64,000 nt of DNA, from NCBI GenBank assembly GCA_002350845.1, contig DEFL01000033.1, positions 1 to 64,000 on the forward strand, in the 5' to 3' direction. Source of the DNA: Christensenella sp. UBA2853. GTDB lineage: Bacteria; Bacillota; Clostridia; Christensenellales; Aristaeellaceae. Shown one piece after another: positions 26,099 to 35,477 of this stretch (position 1 is its first letter; each line of letters opens with the position of its first letter). Under the pieces are notes generated by a model that saw nothing but the letters and a program-made list of their open reading frames with translations, did no database searches and was not told the origin of the DNA. The position numbers and the translations under genes are program-made.

Positions 26099-27841
26099 TC
26101 AGGCTTCCAGCAGCCGGATCGCCTGAATGTCTTTCGCTTCCACTGTCATATAGACCGTGTGCTGATTGGTATAAATCACAAAGCCGGCCGGGCTCCCGCC
26201 TGGTTTTTTGACATACTTGCGCAGTGTGTAATCAATCGGCACCGTAGAGGAGTTCTGGCCCTTGCTGTACCAGGCCGCCAGCAGGGCCGCCTCCCGGAGC
26301 GTGGTGTCCGGAATCTTTTCCTCGCTTCGAATCAGAACATGGGATCCCGGCATGTTTTTGGCGTGCAGCCAGGTTTCACCGGGCCTTGCCGCAAGCGTCA
26401 TCCGCTCATTCTGCACGGCATTCTTGCCCACCCAGATTTCAATGCCGTCCGACGAACAGTACCGGTAGGGTTTGCTCTTGGGCAGGTCTCTCTGCTGGCG
26501 TCTGGACGTATTTCTCTTGACATAGCCTGCTTTGGCCAGTTCCTGCCGGATTTCTTCCAATTCGCTTTCCCCGACGCACTTGCCGACATCCAGCAGTGCA
26601 CCTTCCAGGTAATCCAGCTCTCTGAGCGTTTTTTCCTTCTGTTCTGCTGCCGTCTCCCGGGCGGAGCGGGCCTTCTGATATTTCTTGAAATAGCGCTGGG
26701 CATTCTGCGTCGGTGTCAGCTGGATGTCGAGCGGAATGCGGATCGTACCGCCTTCCGGATCATAAAAGTTCTCCAGCTCAACCTCCTGCATCCCTTTCTT
26801 CAGCTGCCAGAGATTGGCATTGATGATATCCCCCATGATCCGGTATTCTTCCATCCGGGCAGCTCCGGACAGTTCTTCCTCCTGGAGCGCCAGTTTTTTC
26901 TCGCACCGCTCAATCTGTCCCTTGAGCACGCGGACCATGGAAGCGCTCTTCTGCATCAGCCGATCCTGAAGGTCCCTCGACCCAAAATAGGATTCCAGCG
27001 CCTCGCTCAGTGTCCTGCAGTTCTTTCTTGTCCCCTGCTGAATGCTGAAATACGGGAATGGCAGCACATCTGTGCAGTTTCCGCTGTCATCTTCCATGAT
27101 GCACGGGTCGGCTCTCTCCGGAAGCTTCAGCAGAAGATCCGTCAGACGCCCTGCGGCCTCCATGAGATCCTCTGCCCGGTCTTCACCCGGCTGCAGCACC
27201 CGAAAAGCAAGTTCCTTCGCGGATACACTGGAAAGCCCCATCACGCTCTGGGCAAGTGCTTTGTGCAACGGCACATCCCCCTGGGCCTGAAGGCGTTCAA
27301 AAAGCTCTGTTCTGTCCGCCTTTTCCGGCACCATCTTGTCCTGTGCCGGCGGTGCTTCATAGATCAGCCCAGGCTGAATCTGGCGGACGCGGTTCATATC
27401 CGGCGATACATGGCGCGTCGCCTCGATGATCTTTCCATCGGCATCCGTCAGAATGAGATTGGAATGTCTTCCCATGATCTCCAGAATCATGCGGCGGAGA
27501 ACATGGTCGCCCATCTCATCGATCGTATCAATATCAATATGAATCACCCGGTCACCGGCAATCTGCCGGACAGACAGCACGCGGCCTCCCAGCAGCTGCT
27601 TGCGCAGAATCATGCACATCACGGGCGGCTCGAGCGGATTGGGAAAAGATGACACCGTCAGGTGACATCTTGCATTGTTGGGTGAAGCGCACAGGAGGAG
27701 GCGTCGGTTCTCCCCCTCTGATCTGATCACCATAATGACCGTATCCTTCTCCGGCTGGCTGATCTTATCGATTCTACCGCCTGCCAGCTTCTGATTCAGT
27801 TCACGGGCTGCAAATCCCGCGGTCAATCCATCCATCGGCAT
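26099..27841 (-). CDS. rqcH: NFACT-family protein, RqcH/Rqc2 homologue
   Basis: A 580-residue protein of the NFACT family. In Firmicutes RqcH binds stalled 50S subunits and recruits tRNA-Ala to add alanine tails for protein degradation. The N-terminal NFACT-N domain begins MPMDGLTAGFAARELNQKL. The central coiled coil is around LKGQIERCEKKLALQEEELS, and the NFACT-R end contains AARPGETWLHAKNMPGSHV. Met 27841 is used because AAGGAG lies 9 bases upstream; the frame is open further but without homology. Older annotations call this family fibronectin-binding protein. Confidence 0.93.
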   Translation of the reverse strand: MPMDGLTAGFAARELNQKLAGGRIDKISQPEKDTVIMVIRSEGENRRLLLCASPNNARCHLTVSSFPNPLEPPVMCMILRKQLLGGRVLSVRQIAGDRVIHIDIDTIDEMGDHVLRRMILEIMGRHSNLILTDADGKIIEATRHVSPDMNRVRQIQPGLIYEAPPAQDKMVPEKADRTELFERLQAQGDVPLHKALAQSVMGLSSVSAKELAFRVLQPGEDRAEDLMEAAGRLTDLLLKLPERADPCIMEDDSGNCTDVLPFPYFSIQQGTRKNCRTLSEALESYFGSRDLQDRLMQKSASMVRVLKGQIERCEKKLALQEEELSGAARMEEYRIMGDIINANLWQLKKGMQEVELENFYDPEGGTIRIPLDIQLTPTQNAQRYFKKYQKARSARETAAEQKEKTLRELDYLEGALLDVGKCVGESELEEIRQELAKAGYVKRNTSRRQQRDLPKSKPYRYCSSDGIEIWVGKNAVQNERMTLAARPGETWLHAKNMPGSHVLIRSEEKIPDTTLREAALLAAWYSKGQNSSTVPIDYTLRKYVKKPGGSPAGFVIYTNQHTVYMTVEAKDIQAIRLLEA

Positions 27842-27994
27842 GAATACGTACTCCTTATCCCTGATGCATTCAGAATACCCTCCGGAACCATCCGGCATCC
27901 CGGGTATTATACCACGACAAAGGTCCTTTCGCCGTATATTCATACTATACAGGTTTTCATCTGATTCATGCAAGAATCGCCTCATCGGTAAGTG

Positions 27995-28023
27995 TTGACA
28001 AACCGGTGTTTATCGTATAGGAT
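27995..28023 (+). promoter_or_regulatory. Promoter of the FMN-binding-like secreted protein
   Basis: TTGACA (27995-28000), a 17-base spacer, and TAGGAT (28018-28023), followed by GGGAGG before ATG 28082. Confidence 0.6.
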
Positions 28024-28081
28024 TTTATCCATCAGATATACAACATCTGGTAAATATTTCTTTTGTGGGAGGTTTTTTTCC

Positions 28082-28924
28082 ATGAAAAAAATTCTTGCAC
28101 TTGTCCTTTGCTTCGTGCTCCTCGCTTCCATTTCTGCCTTCGCAGAAGAAGCTCCCGCCCCGATCAAGATCGGTCAGGTGGACGCTGCTCCTCACGGCAA
28201 GGGATGCTTTGCTGTTGTGACCGCCGTTGTGCAGGGTGATGTGATCCTTGCCGCCAAGATCGATGAATTCCAGTTTGTCTCTTCTTCTGAGACCATCGAG
28301 GCTGTCGGTGTGCCGAATTCCGATGGTTCTTTCGGTGAGAACTATCCCGAAGGCAAAGTGCTTGGTTCCAAGCGTGCCAACAACAGTCTCTACTCTGTGA
28401 ACATGCAGCGTGCAGGTTCCACTGTTCAGATTGCTGCCAACTACAATGCCATCGAAGCTTATGTCGCCGGCAAGACCATCGCTGAGCTCGAAGCTGCCAC
28501 CGCTGAAGCCGATGCCGCCGCTTTCGTCGACACTGTTTCCGGAGCCACCCTGGCTGACTCCCTGGGCTATGTGAAGGCCGTCATCGAAGCCGCCAAGGCT
28601 GCCAATGATCAGGTCGGCACCTACACCATCTACAACAAGACCGGTGAGACCGTCACCAGCCTGACCCTGAAGGACAACGTGACCGGCGAAGTCGGTGCTA
28701 ACCTGGCCGGTGCCGGCATGGCTCCTGACGCTGTCATGACCATCACCACCTCCCTCCCCGGCTCTGAAGACGGACACGGCCGCCTGACCCTCGACTTTGT
28801 CACCGAGAGCGGCTATGCCGGAACTTTCGCTACCCTGAGCATCGAAGTGGCTCCGATCACCCTGCTGGCTCCCGATGCCATGACCGGTGCTACCCAGATC
28901 TCCTTCTTCGCTCCTGCCGAGTAA
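28082..28924 (+). CDS. Secreted protein with FMN-attachment-like motifs
   Basis: A 280-residue protein with a clear signal peptide (MKKILALVLCFVLLASISAF, cleavage after AFA) and no lipobox. The exported part resembles FMN-binding (FMN_bind) domains. Residues near 150 read VDTVSGATLAD, matching the D-x-x-S/T-G-A-S/T motif at which ApbE links FMN to Thr or Ser. Near residue 265 a second match, DAMTGAT, occurs. The start follows GGGAGG by 9 bases, and strong terminator and promoter signals flank it, so it is transcribed alone. It could be an extracytoplasmic electron carrier. No ApbE gene is in the window, and the heme or metal partner is unknown. Confidence 0.72.
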   Translation: MKKILALVLCFVLLASISAFAEEAPAPIKIGQVDAAPHGKGCFAVVTAVVQGDVILAAKIDEFQFVSSSETIEAVGVPNSDGSFGENYPEGKVLGSKRANNSLYSVNMQRAGSTVQIAANYNAIEAYVAGKTIAELEAATAEADAAAFVDTVSGATLADSLGYVKAVIEAAKAANDQVGTYTIYNKTGETVTSLTLKDNVTGEVGANLAGAGMAPDAVMTITTSLPGSEDGHGRLTLDFVTESGYAGTFATLSIEVAPITLLAPDAMTGATQISFFAPAE

Positions 28925-28956
28925 ACCTGTAAAGGCTTTTGGCCGGAACCATACAC

Positions 28957-28992
28957 ACTGCACCGCAGAATTCTGCGGTGCAGTTTTCATTT
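28957..28992 (+). terminator. Terminator of the FMN-binding-like gene
   Basis: A perfect 28-base palindrome (arms ACTGCACCGCAGAA and TTCTGCGGTGCAGT), then TTTCATTT. Confidence 0.85.
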
Positions 28993-29093
28993 GTCCGAAG
29001 CAGAAAAGTTCATCCCGGATTCCCAGTTTTTCTTGTCCTTTCCCGGGAAGGTGCAGAAAAAGCCAAACAGTTTAAATATCAATGAAAAATCAG

Positions 29094-29122
29094 TTTACAA
29101 ACCCCTGTCTTTCTGATAAAAT
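29094..29122 (+). promoter_or_regulatory. rpsO promoter
   Basis: TTTACA (29094-29099), a 17-base spacer, and TAAAAT (29117-29122). About 105 bases of structured, GC-rich leader follow before rpsO, room for S15 autocontrol. Confidence 0.6.
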
Positions 29123-29234
29123 GACCCCCGGGTTATGAACCGCAGGCGCGGGCAGCCGATCACTCCGACGGTGTTCTGCGTCAGCGGCGATTATGAGCGG
29201 TCACCCGCCGCAGAAAGAATATGGAGGAATTACC

Positions 29235-29489
29235 ATGACCAAGTCCGAAATCATCGCAGCCTATGCTCAGCATCCTGGTGACACAGGTTCTCCCGAAGTG
29301 CAGATCGCTCTTCTGACCGAGCGCATCAACCACCTCAACGAACATCTGAAGAACAACAAGAATGACCACCACTCCAATCGTGGTCTGCTTCTGATGGTCG
29401 GCCGTCGCCGCGGCATGCTGGAATATCTGAAAAAGACCGATATCGAGCGCTATCGTAGCCTGATCGCCCGTCTGAACCTGCGCAAGTAA
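29235..29489 (+). CDS. rpsO: 30S ribosomal protein S15
   Basis: An 84-residue protein that binds 16S rRNA in the platform of the small subunit. Conserved segments are [20 protein letters not shown], then [18 protein letters not shown] near the middle, and the ending [17 protein letters not shown] lies 7 bases before ATG 29235. It is followed by a strong hairpin and then pnp, the conserved rpsO-pnp order of bacteria. Confidence 0.98.
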   Translation: MTKSEIIAAYAQHPGDTGSPEVQIALLTERINHLNEHLKNNKNDHHSNRGLLLMVGRRRGMLEYLKKTDIERYRSLIARLNLRK

Positions 29490-29545
29490 GTTCTCATTTG
29501 GCTTCAGGTCGCATCGACGGTCACGTCGGAACTGGTGACCTCTTG

Positions 29546-29580
29546 GCCGTCGACAGGTTTTCTTCCTGTCGACGGCTTTC
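29546..29580 (+). terminator. rpsO-pnp intercistronic hairpin
   Basis: Perfect 12-bp arms (GCCGTCGACAGG / CCTGTCGACGGC) with a 7-base loop and TTTCCC. It probably acts as a partial terminator and may be an RNase target, as in other rpsO-pnp units. Confidence 0.8.
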
Positions 29581-29679
29581 CCTATGGCTCAGCGGTTGTT
29601 TTCAATTGAAAACCAGATGGTTTTCAGATGAAAGCATCCGTGAGCCTGACCGGGGCAGCGCCCCAGAAAAGGAGAAAAC

Positions 29680-31863
29680 ATGGAGTATAAGTCCTATTCC
29701 ATGGACCTGGCCGGCAAAACGCTGACTCTTGAATTCGGCAAATACTGCGGACAGGCCAACGGATCCGTTTGGGTCCATCTCGGAGATACGGTTGTCATGG
29801 TCAATGCCACCATGTCTCCCACACCCCGTGAGGGTGTTGATTTCTTCCCTCTTGCCGTTGACGTGGAAGAAAAGCAGTACTCCGTCGGCAAGATCCCCGG
29901 CGGCTTCATCAAGCGTGAAGGCCGTCCCACAGACAAGGCCACACTGACCTGCCGTCTGATTGACCGTCCTCTGCGTCCTCTGTTCAACAAGGCCATGCGC
30001 AACGATGTGCAGGTGGTCGTGACCATCCTCTCCATGGAGCAGGATGTCCAGCCGGAAATCCCTGCCATGATCGGTTCCTCCGTGGCAATCGCTGTCAGCG
30101 ATATCCCGTGGAACGGCCCCACCGGTGCTGTCCTCGTCGGACGCGTCAATGGTGAGTATGTGCTCATGCCCAATGAAGAAGAGCGCAAGGTCTCTGACCT
30201 GAGCCTGTATGTTGCCGGTACCAAGGAAGCCATCATGATGGTGGAAGCCGGCGCCAATGAACTGAGCGAAGATGTGATGCTCGACGGCATCCTGTTCGCC
30301 CATCAGGCCATCAAGAAGATCGTCGAATTCCAGGAAATGATCGTCGCTGAGATCGGCAAGGAAAAGGCCGTTGTGCCGCTCAACACCACCGGCGATGACG
30401 TGAAGGCTGCTGTCCGTGCTTTCGCTCTGGACAAGTGCCGCTGGACCTTCGATACCTTCGACCGCTACGAGCGTCAGGCCCGTGAAGCACAGACCAAGAA
30501 GGAAGTTGTGGAAGCCCTCGCTCCCCAGTTCCCGGATCGCGAAGCTGAAATCGAAGACGCTCTGTACTACCTCAACAAGGAAGTTATGCGCCGCCGCATT
30601 CTGGATGAAGGCGTTCGCGCTGACGGCCGCAAGGAAACCGAAATCCGCCCGATCTGGTGCGAAGTCGGTGTTCTGCCCCGCGTGCATGGTTCTGCCGTGT
30701 TCACCCGCGGCCAGACTCAGGCCCTCACCGTCACCACGCTCGGACCGCTGAGCGATGGCCAGACCCTGGACGGACTGAGCAATGAAGACTTCAAGCGCTA
30801 CATTCACCAGTACAACATGCCGCCGTATGCCACCGGTGAAGCCGGACGTCTCAAGAGCCCCGGCCGCCGCGAAATCGGCCACGGCGCTCTGGCAGAACGC
30901 GCTCTGATCCCTGTCATCCCCACCGAGGAAGAATTCCCCTACGCTATGCGTCTGGTTTCCGAAATTCTCTCCTCCAACGGTTCTTCTTCCATGGCTTCTG
31001 TCTGCGGTTCCACCCTGTCCCTGATGGACGCTGGTGTTCCGATCCATGCACCGGTTGCCGGTGTAGCCATGGGCCTGATCAAGGATACCGAGTCCGACAA
31101 GGTTGCCGTGCTCACCGATATCCAGGGTCTGGAAGACTTCCTGGGCGACATGGACTTCAAGGTTGCCGGCACCATGAACGGCATTACCGCTATCCAGATG
31201 GACATCAAGATTGCCGGTATTGACCGCGTCATCCTCAAGCGTGCTCTGGAACAGGCACTGCAGGGTCGTCTGTACATCCTCAAGCTCATGCTTGACACCA
31301 TCGGTCAGCCCCGTGAGGAACTCAGCCCCTATGCTCCGAGAATCATCCAGTTCACCATCAATCCCGATAAGATCCGCGAAGTCATCGGACCTGGTGGAAA
31401 GATGATCAACAAGATCATCGCTGAGACCGGCGCCAAGATTGACATCGAAGACGATGGCCATGTGTTCATCGCCACGCCCGATATCAACGGTGCCGAGCAG
31501 GCCAAGAAGATCATCATGGGCATTGCCAAGGACATCGAAGTCGGTGAGGTTTACACTGGCAAGGTCGTCCGCATCATGAACTTCGGCGCCTTCGTTGAAC
31601 TGGCTCCCGGCAAGGACGGCATGGTTCACATTTCCAAGCTTGCCGATCATCGTGTGGAAAAGGTCGAGGACGTCGTCAAGATTGGCGACGAACTGGAAGT
31701 CAAGGTCACCGAAATCGATGCTCAGGGCCGTATCAATCTGATCCGCAATGACATCGTCTATCCGCAGCAGACTGAGGCTCCCCGCCGTCCGGAAGGCAAC
31801 TTCCGCAACCGCCCGCCTCGCCGCGAGAGCCGTGACAACAATCACAGCAGCCACAACAACTAA
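29680..31863 (+). CDS. pnp: Polyribonucleotide nucleotidyltransferase (PNPase)
   Basis: A 727-residue enzyme that degrades RNA from the 3' end with phosphate and can add tails in reverse. Two RNase PH domains are visible (the first with FIKREGRPTDKATLTCRLID; the second with RGQTQALTVTTLG and GEILSSNGSSSMASVCGSTL-like sequence). A helical linker separates them. A KH domain (KIREVIGPGGKMINKIIAET, near 565) and an S1 domain (GEVYTGKVVRIMNFGAFVEL, near 622-690) follow. It ends in a basic, Asn/Arg-rich tail. AAAAGGAG precedes the ATG. The length is normal. Confidence 0.98.
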   Translation: MEYKSYSMDLAGKTLTLEFGKYCGQANGSVWVHLGDTVVMVNATMSPTPREGVDFFPLAVDVEEKQYSVGKIPGGFIKREGRPTDKATLTCRLIDRPLRPLFNKAMRNDVQVVVTILSMEQDVQPEIPAMIGSSVAIAVSDIPWNGPTGAVLVGRVNGEYVLMPNEEERKVSDLSLYVAGTKEAIMMVEAGANELSEDVMLDGILFAHQAIKKIVEFQEMIVAEIGKEKAVVPLNTTGDDVKAAVRAFALDKCRWTFDTFDRYERQAREAQTKKEVVEALAPQFPDREAEIEDALYYLNKEVMRRRILDEGVRADGRKETEIRPIWCEVGVLPRVHGSAVFTRGQTQALTVTTLGPLSDGQTLDGLSNEDFKRYIHQYNMPPYATGEAGRLKSPGRREIGHGALAERALIPVIPTEEEFPYAMRLVSEILSSNGSSSMASVCGSTLSLMDAGVPIHAPVAGVAMGLIKDTESDKVAVLTDIQGLEDFLGDMDFKVAGTMNGITAIQMDIKIAGIDRVILKRALEQALQGRLYILKLMLDTIGQPREELSPYAPRIIQFTINPDKIREVIGPGGKMINKIIAETGAKIDIEDDGHVFIATPDINGAEQAKKIIMGIAKDIEVGEVYTGKVVRIMNFGAFVELAPGKDGMVHISKLADHRVEKVEDVVKIGDELEVKVTEIDAQGRINLIRNDIVYPQQTEAPRRPEGNFRNRPPRRESRDNNHSSHNN

Positions 31864-31871
31864 TATCCATG

Positions 31872-31908
31872 CGCAAAAGCCTGCACGCCGGGCTTTTGCG
31901 TTTTCTTG
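31872..31908 (+). terminator. pnp terminator
   Basis: GCAAAAGC/GCTTTTGC arms, then GTTTTCTT. It lies ahead of the ribosome site of the M16 gene and so argues against any start upstream of 31926. Confidence 0.7.
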
Positions 31909-31925
31909 TCACCGGAGGTATTGAA

Positions 31926-33224
31926 TTGGCGAACAACATGATCTTCGAAACGGAAAAAGAGCGCTGGACCCTTCCCAATGGCGTGCGCGTCATCGCGGAA
32001 TCCCTGCCGTTCATTTCTTCCGTATCCGTTGGCGTCTGGATCCATACCGGTTCCATGATGGAAAATGCGCATGAAGAGGGCCTGTCCCACTTCATGGAAC
32101 ATATGGCCTTCAAGGGAACCACGTCACGGTCCACGCTGCGCATTGCAGAAGAAACCGATCTTCTCGGCGGTCAGCTCAACGCCTGCACGACCAAGGATTA
32201 CACCTGTTACTACAACAAGGTGATTTCGGAAGATCTCGAGCATACACTCGACCTGATCGGCGATCTTGTCCTGCATCCTGCCCTGCTCCCTGAAGAAATG
32301 ACCAAGGAACGCAGCGTCATCTGTGAAGAGATTGCCATGGATGAAGACGATCCGGAATCGCATATCGGTGAGCTTCTCTGGCGTGCCCAGTATAAGGGGA
32401 CATGCATGGAGCACCCCATTCTGGGGCAGCCTGATCAGATCAACAGCTATGGTCCGGAAGATCTGCGCAGGTTCCGCGCCGCACACTATACGCCGGACCG
32501 CTGTGTGATCGCACTGTGCGGACAGTATGACTCCAAGGTCCTGCATGAGGCAGTCGATCGGATTTTCGGTGCCTGGGAAGGCACCAGCTCCGCTGCGCCG
32601 GTTTCTCCGATCGCTCCCATGGATGCTCAGTGCGTCTGGGCCGAGAGAAACCTTGAGCAGGTTCATCTCTCCCTTGGGTTCCCCGGGTTTGCGTACGGCG
32701 ACAATAACAATATTCCCATGGAAATGCTCTCCTCCATTCTCGGCGCATCCGCTTCCGCAAGGCTCTTCCAGCGGATCCGCGAAGAGCTCGGGCTTGCCTA
32801 CACGGTCTACAGCTACAACAGCCCGATCGAATCCACTGGCACCTTCTGCCTGTACGCTGCGGCTTCCGCACGCTCCGCTGCAAAGGTCCTGGATGAAATG
32901 GAGTCCCAGATGCGCAAGCTCGCCAGGGAAGGCATTACAGAACAGGAATTTACCCAGAACCTGCATATGCTGCGCATCAGCTTCCTGATGGGGCTCGAAA
33001 GCCCGGGCTCAAGAATGATGTCCCTCGGCCACGCACTCTCCATCCTTTCCCGCGAATACACACCTTCCACCACGCTCAAGCGCATTGAAAGCGTAACCCG
33101 TGAAGAAGTCGTGGAACTGGCCCGTGAACTGATCCGGCATACGCCCAGTCTGTGCGTCGTCGGAAAGGACGCCGAGGCGCTCGCAGCGAACTGGAACACA
33201 AAGGCGGTGCATCTCCATGAATGA
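31926..33224 (+). CDS. M16 family zinc peptidase
   Basis: A 432-residue peptidase of the pitrilysin/processing-peptidase type (often MlpA/YmxG in Firmicutes). The inverted zinc motif HFMEH (HxxEH) is at residues 55-59, with the downstream Glu in the ERSVICEEIAMDEDDPE region. The R/Y pair region near IREELGLAYTVYSYN is present. The start is TTG 31926, six bases after GGAGGT; Met 31938 is a possible alternative. It overlaps ruvX by 8 bases. The substrates are probably short peptides or signal-peptide remnants. Confidence 0.92.
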   Translation: MANNMIFETEKERWTLPNGVRVIAESLPFISSVSVGVWIHTGSMMENAHEEGLSHFMEHMAFKGTTSRSTLRIAEETDLLGGQLNACTTKDYTCYYNKVISEDLEHTLDLIGDLVLHPALLPEEMTKERSVICEEIAMDEDDPESHIGELLWRAQYKGTCMEHPILGQPDQINSYGPEDLRRFRAAHYTPDRCVIALCGQYDSKVLHEAVDRIFGAWEGTSSAAPVSPIAPMDAQCVWAERNLEQVHLSLGFPGFAYGDNNNIPMEMLSSILGASASARLFQRIREELGLAYTVYSYNSPIESTGTFCLYAAASARSAAKVLDEMESQMRKLAREGITEQEFTQNLHMLRISFLMGLESPGSRMMSLGHALSILSREYTPSTTLKRIESVTREEVVELARELIRHTPSLCVVGKDAEALAANWNTKAVHLHE

Positions 33225-33651
33225 AGCAGTGGTCGGTCTGGATATCGGTGATGTGCGCATCGGCGTGGCGGTTTCTGACCAGCTGCGCCTCATCGCCAAC
33301 CCGGTTGACGTCATCACCCGCGTCGGCTGGGGCCCTGACACCAAAAAAATCCTGGCCGTGTGTGAGCGTTACCATACCAGCATTGTGGTCTCCGGACTGC
33401 CTCTGAACATGGATGGCTCCGAAGGCTTCCAGGCCAAAAAAGTAAAAGATCTGTGTGCTCAGCTTGAAAAAAAGGGGTTGACCGTGTATTATCAGGACGA
33501 ACGTCTGACCACGGTCACCGCTGAGGATGCGCTTCTGGAAAGCGGCATGCACCGCGCCGAGCGGAAAACGCACGTCGATAAGGTGGCTGCCGCTGTCATC
33601 CTTCAGACCTGGCTTGATGAACAAAAGATGAAAGAGAGGAACGCCCAATGA
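33217..33651 (+). CDS. yqgF: Putative pre-16S rRNA nuclease / Holliday junction resolvase, RuvX/YqgF family
   Basis: A 144-residue RNase H-like protein. It begins with the strand VVGLDIGDVRIGVAVSD, which holds the first catalytic Asp. It continues with VSGLPLNMDGSEG and the second acidic site YYQDERLTTVTAE, and ends with VDKVAAAVILQTWLD, holding the last Asp. The family trims the 5' end of 16S rRNA precursors and was first proposed as a Holliday junction resolvase. It overlaps both neighbours in the M16-RuvX-DUF1292-deacetylase operon; the order RuvX-DUF1292 is common in Firmicutes. Confidence 0.94.
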   Translation: MNEAVVGLDIGDVRIGVAVSDQLRLIANPVDVITRVGWGPDTKKILAVCERYHTSIVVSGLPLNMDGSEGFQAKKVKDLCAQLEKKGLTVYYQDERLTTVTAEDALLESGMHRAERKTHVDKVAAAVILQTWLDEQKMKERNAQ

Positions 33652-33977
33652 ATGATGCTCCTGAAATCCTGACTTTCCATGATGACGAAGGCAATCCCTG
33701 TGATTTTGAGTATATCGGCACCGTCGAACATGAAGGCAGCTATTATCTGCTTCTCCATCCCACCGACTCTGAGACCACCGATGAGGAAGATCTCGAAGTC
33801 ATGATTCTCAAACTGATGAAGGATGAGAAGGGCCAGGACAGCTTCCTGACCGTTGAGGATCCGGAACTGTTTGACAAGCTGATTGATCTGTACAATGCAA
33901 TGGATGAGCTCGACACCATGGACCTCGCTTCTGTCCTGGGCGAAAGCGAAGAAGGACAAGACAATGAAAATCTCTAA
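33648..33977 (+). CDS. DUF1292 family protein (YrzB-like)
   Basis: A 109-residue, strongly acidic protein. The beta-rich core EILTFHDDEGNPCDFEYIGT, then YYLLLHPTD and EEDLEVMILKLMKDE, matches DUF1292, a Firmicute family with no assigned function that lies beside RuvX. It starts 4 bases inside the ruvX-like stop and overlaps the deacetylase by 14 bases. It has no signal peptide. Confidence 0.9.
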   Translation: MNDAPEILTFHDDEGNPCDFEYIGTVEHEGSYYLLLHPTDSETTDEEDLEVMILKLMKDEKGQDSFLTVEDPELFDKLIDLYNAMDELDTMDLASVLGESEEGQDNENL

Positions 33978-35304
33978 GCTTCTGCTCTGCCTGCTGCTCT
34001 GTCTGTGCATGGTCTCCGCCGCCTTTGCAGAACCGCTTCAGGCCTGCCATAAGGTCACCATGGATAAGATCGATACCAAGCAGGAGAACCGGTCGGTTGT
34101 CCGTCTGTGGACCGTGGACACCGTGCTTGACAGCGTGGATGCCGAGATCCGTGCCATTGAGGACGCCTATGCCGCGCGCATTGCGCCGACCCTCCCCAAG
34201 GCCGGGTCCAATGCCAATCTTGGCAGCCGCGTCGACATTGAGGTGCGGTATTCGCGCACCGGTCTGACCTGGATGAGCTTTGTCATTCAGGCCAGAACCA
34301 GCTATCACAGGGATCTCACCGGTCAGGAAGTGACCACCCGCACGTATGATATGACGACGGGAGAACGGATTCTGCTGACGGATATCTTCCCTGAGGGAAG
34401 CCCTGCATGGCTTCTGCTCTCCAATGCGGTCCGCACCCAGTGTCTTGCCTACTTCCCGGATGAAATGGCCGATGAAGCTGCCCTCGATGAGCTCTGCTCC
34501 CTTGAGTCTCTGCAGAAAGCAGAATTCTCTCTGCATGGGCTGTCTCTGGTCCTCCATTATCCCGCGAATCTCCTGTATCCCGAGCACCACAGTCTCATGG
34601 AAGTCACGCTGATGTACCCGGATATCCGCTCCTACATGACCGAAACCGCTCAGAAGGAGACGGACAATCTGACGTACTACAAGACCGTAGCACTGACATT
34701 TGACGACGGTCCGGTCCGCACAAACACCACGCTTGTGCTTCAGAACCTGATGACCGAGGGCTGCCGCGGCACTTTCTTTGTGGTCGGCAACCGCATCACG
34801 GCCTTCAAGGATCTGATCCAGCGCGAGCACGATGAAGGCCAAGCGCAGGGATACCATAACTACCATCACGGCAATGTCACCAAGTCCAGCGGCGCAGCGC
34901 TTCGTGCCATGAAGGGCAAATGTGACAGCGCGATGCTCCGAGCCATCGGCACGATCTGTACCTATGACCGTGTCCCCTATGGCCTCTATCCGCAGATGAT
35001 CGCCGCCGGCGTCGGCTGGCCGTATATCCAGTGGAGTCTGGATACCTATGACTGGCGTGGAAGAACCACCGCAGCCGTACTCTCCAAGGTCAAAAAGGAA
35101 ATCCAGGACGGTGATATCATCCTGTGCCATGATATCAAGGACAACACGCCCGAGACGGCACGGCAGGTCTGCAGATATCTGCAGGAAGAAGGATATATGT
35201 TTCTGACCATTGATGAGCTCTTCGCCAAGGATGGCGTTACCCTGGAGGCGGATACGGTGTATTTTCACTGTGTCGACGGTGATACCAGCATACGCAAAAA
35301 CTGA
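33964..35304 (+). CDS. Secreted polysaccharide deacetylase (CE4/NodB-like)
   Basis: A 446-residue secreted enzyme with a signal peptide (LLLCLLLCLCMVSAAFA). Residues 30-225 form an N-terminal domain ending in LPH-like DUF3298-type sequence (DMTTGERILLTDIFPE). The NodB domain follows: motif 1 TFDDGPVRTNT (Asp pair), motif 2 GYHNYHHGN (metal His), motif 3 YDRVPYG, motif 4 YDWRGR and motif 5 ILCHDI. It should remove acetyl groups from cell-wall peptidoglycan or another N-acetyl glycan outside the cell. Motif 2 deviates from the common HSxxH. The start at 33964 overlaps the DUF1292 gene. Confidence 0.9.
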   Translation: MKISKLLLCLLLCLCMVSAAFAEPLQACHKVTMDKIDTKQENRSVVRLWTVDTVLDSVDAEIRAIEDAYAARIAPTLPKAGSNANLGSRVDIEVRYSRTGLTWMSFVIQARTSYHRDLTGQEVTTRTYDMTTGERILLTDIFPEGSPAWLLLSNAVRTQCLAYFPDEMADEAALDELCSLESLQKAEFSLHGLSLVLHYPANLLYPEHHSLMEVTLMYPDIRSYMTETAQKETDNLTYYKTVALTFDDGPVRTNTTLVLQNLMTEGCRGTFFVVGNRITAFKDLIQREHDEGQAQGYHNYHHGNVTKSSGAALRAMKGKCDSAMLRAIGTICTYDRVPYGLYPQMIAAGVGWPYIQWSLDTYDWRGRTTAAVLSKVKKEIQDGDIILCHDIKDNTPETARQVCRYLQEEGYMFLTIDELFAKDGVTLEADTVYFHCVDGDTSIRKN

Positions 35305-35317
35305 TTTTTCTGAAATG

Positions 35318-35355
35318 AAGCAGCAGGTTGGCTTCCCGCCTTCCTGCTGCTTTTC
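35318..35355 (+). terminator. Operon terminator
   Basis: AAGCAGCAGG/CCTGCTGCTT arms with a 15-base loop, then TTCTC. It ends the M16-to-deacetylase operon. Confidence 0.75.
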
Positions 35356-35372
35356 TCTGCCCTTTTTCTCGG

Positions 35373-35401
35373 TTTACACAGACGGTTTTGTATGCTAAGA
35401 T
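35373..35401 (+). promoter_or_regulatory. Promoter of the M32 carboxypeptidase gene
   Basis: TTTACA (35373-35378), a 17-base spacer, and TAAGAT (35396-35401), 76 bases before the ATG. Confidence 0.55.
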
Positions 35402-35477
35402 CGATGTATCCTCCCGCTGTGCGCACCCACCAGATGTGCGTGCCAGGGGAAAAAAGTCCGATAAGGTGGAAATAGAT

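Noticed and set aside
29602..31854. A 750-codon minus-strand open frame opposite pnp
   Set aside because: It is a shadow of pnp, with no ribosome site and no conserved domain.
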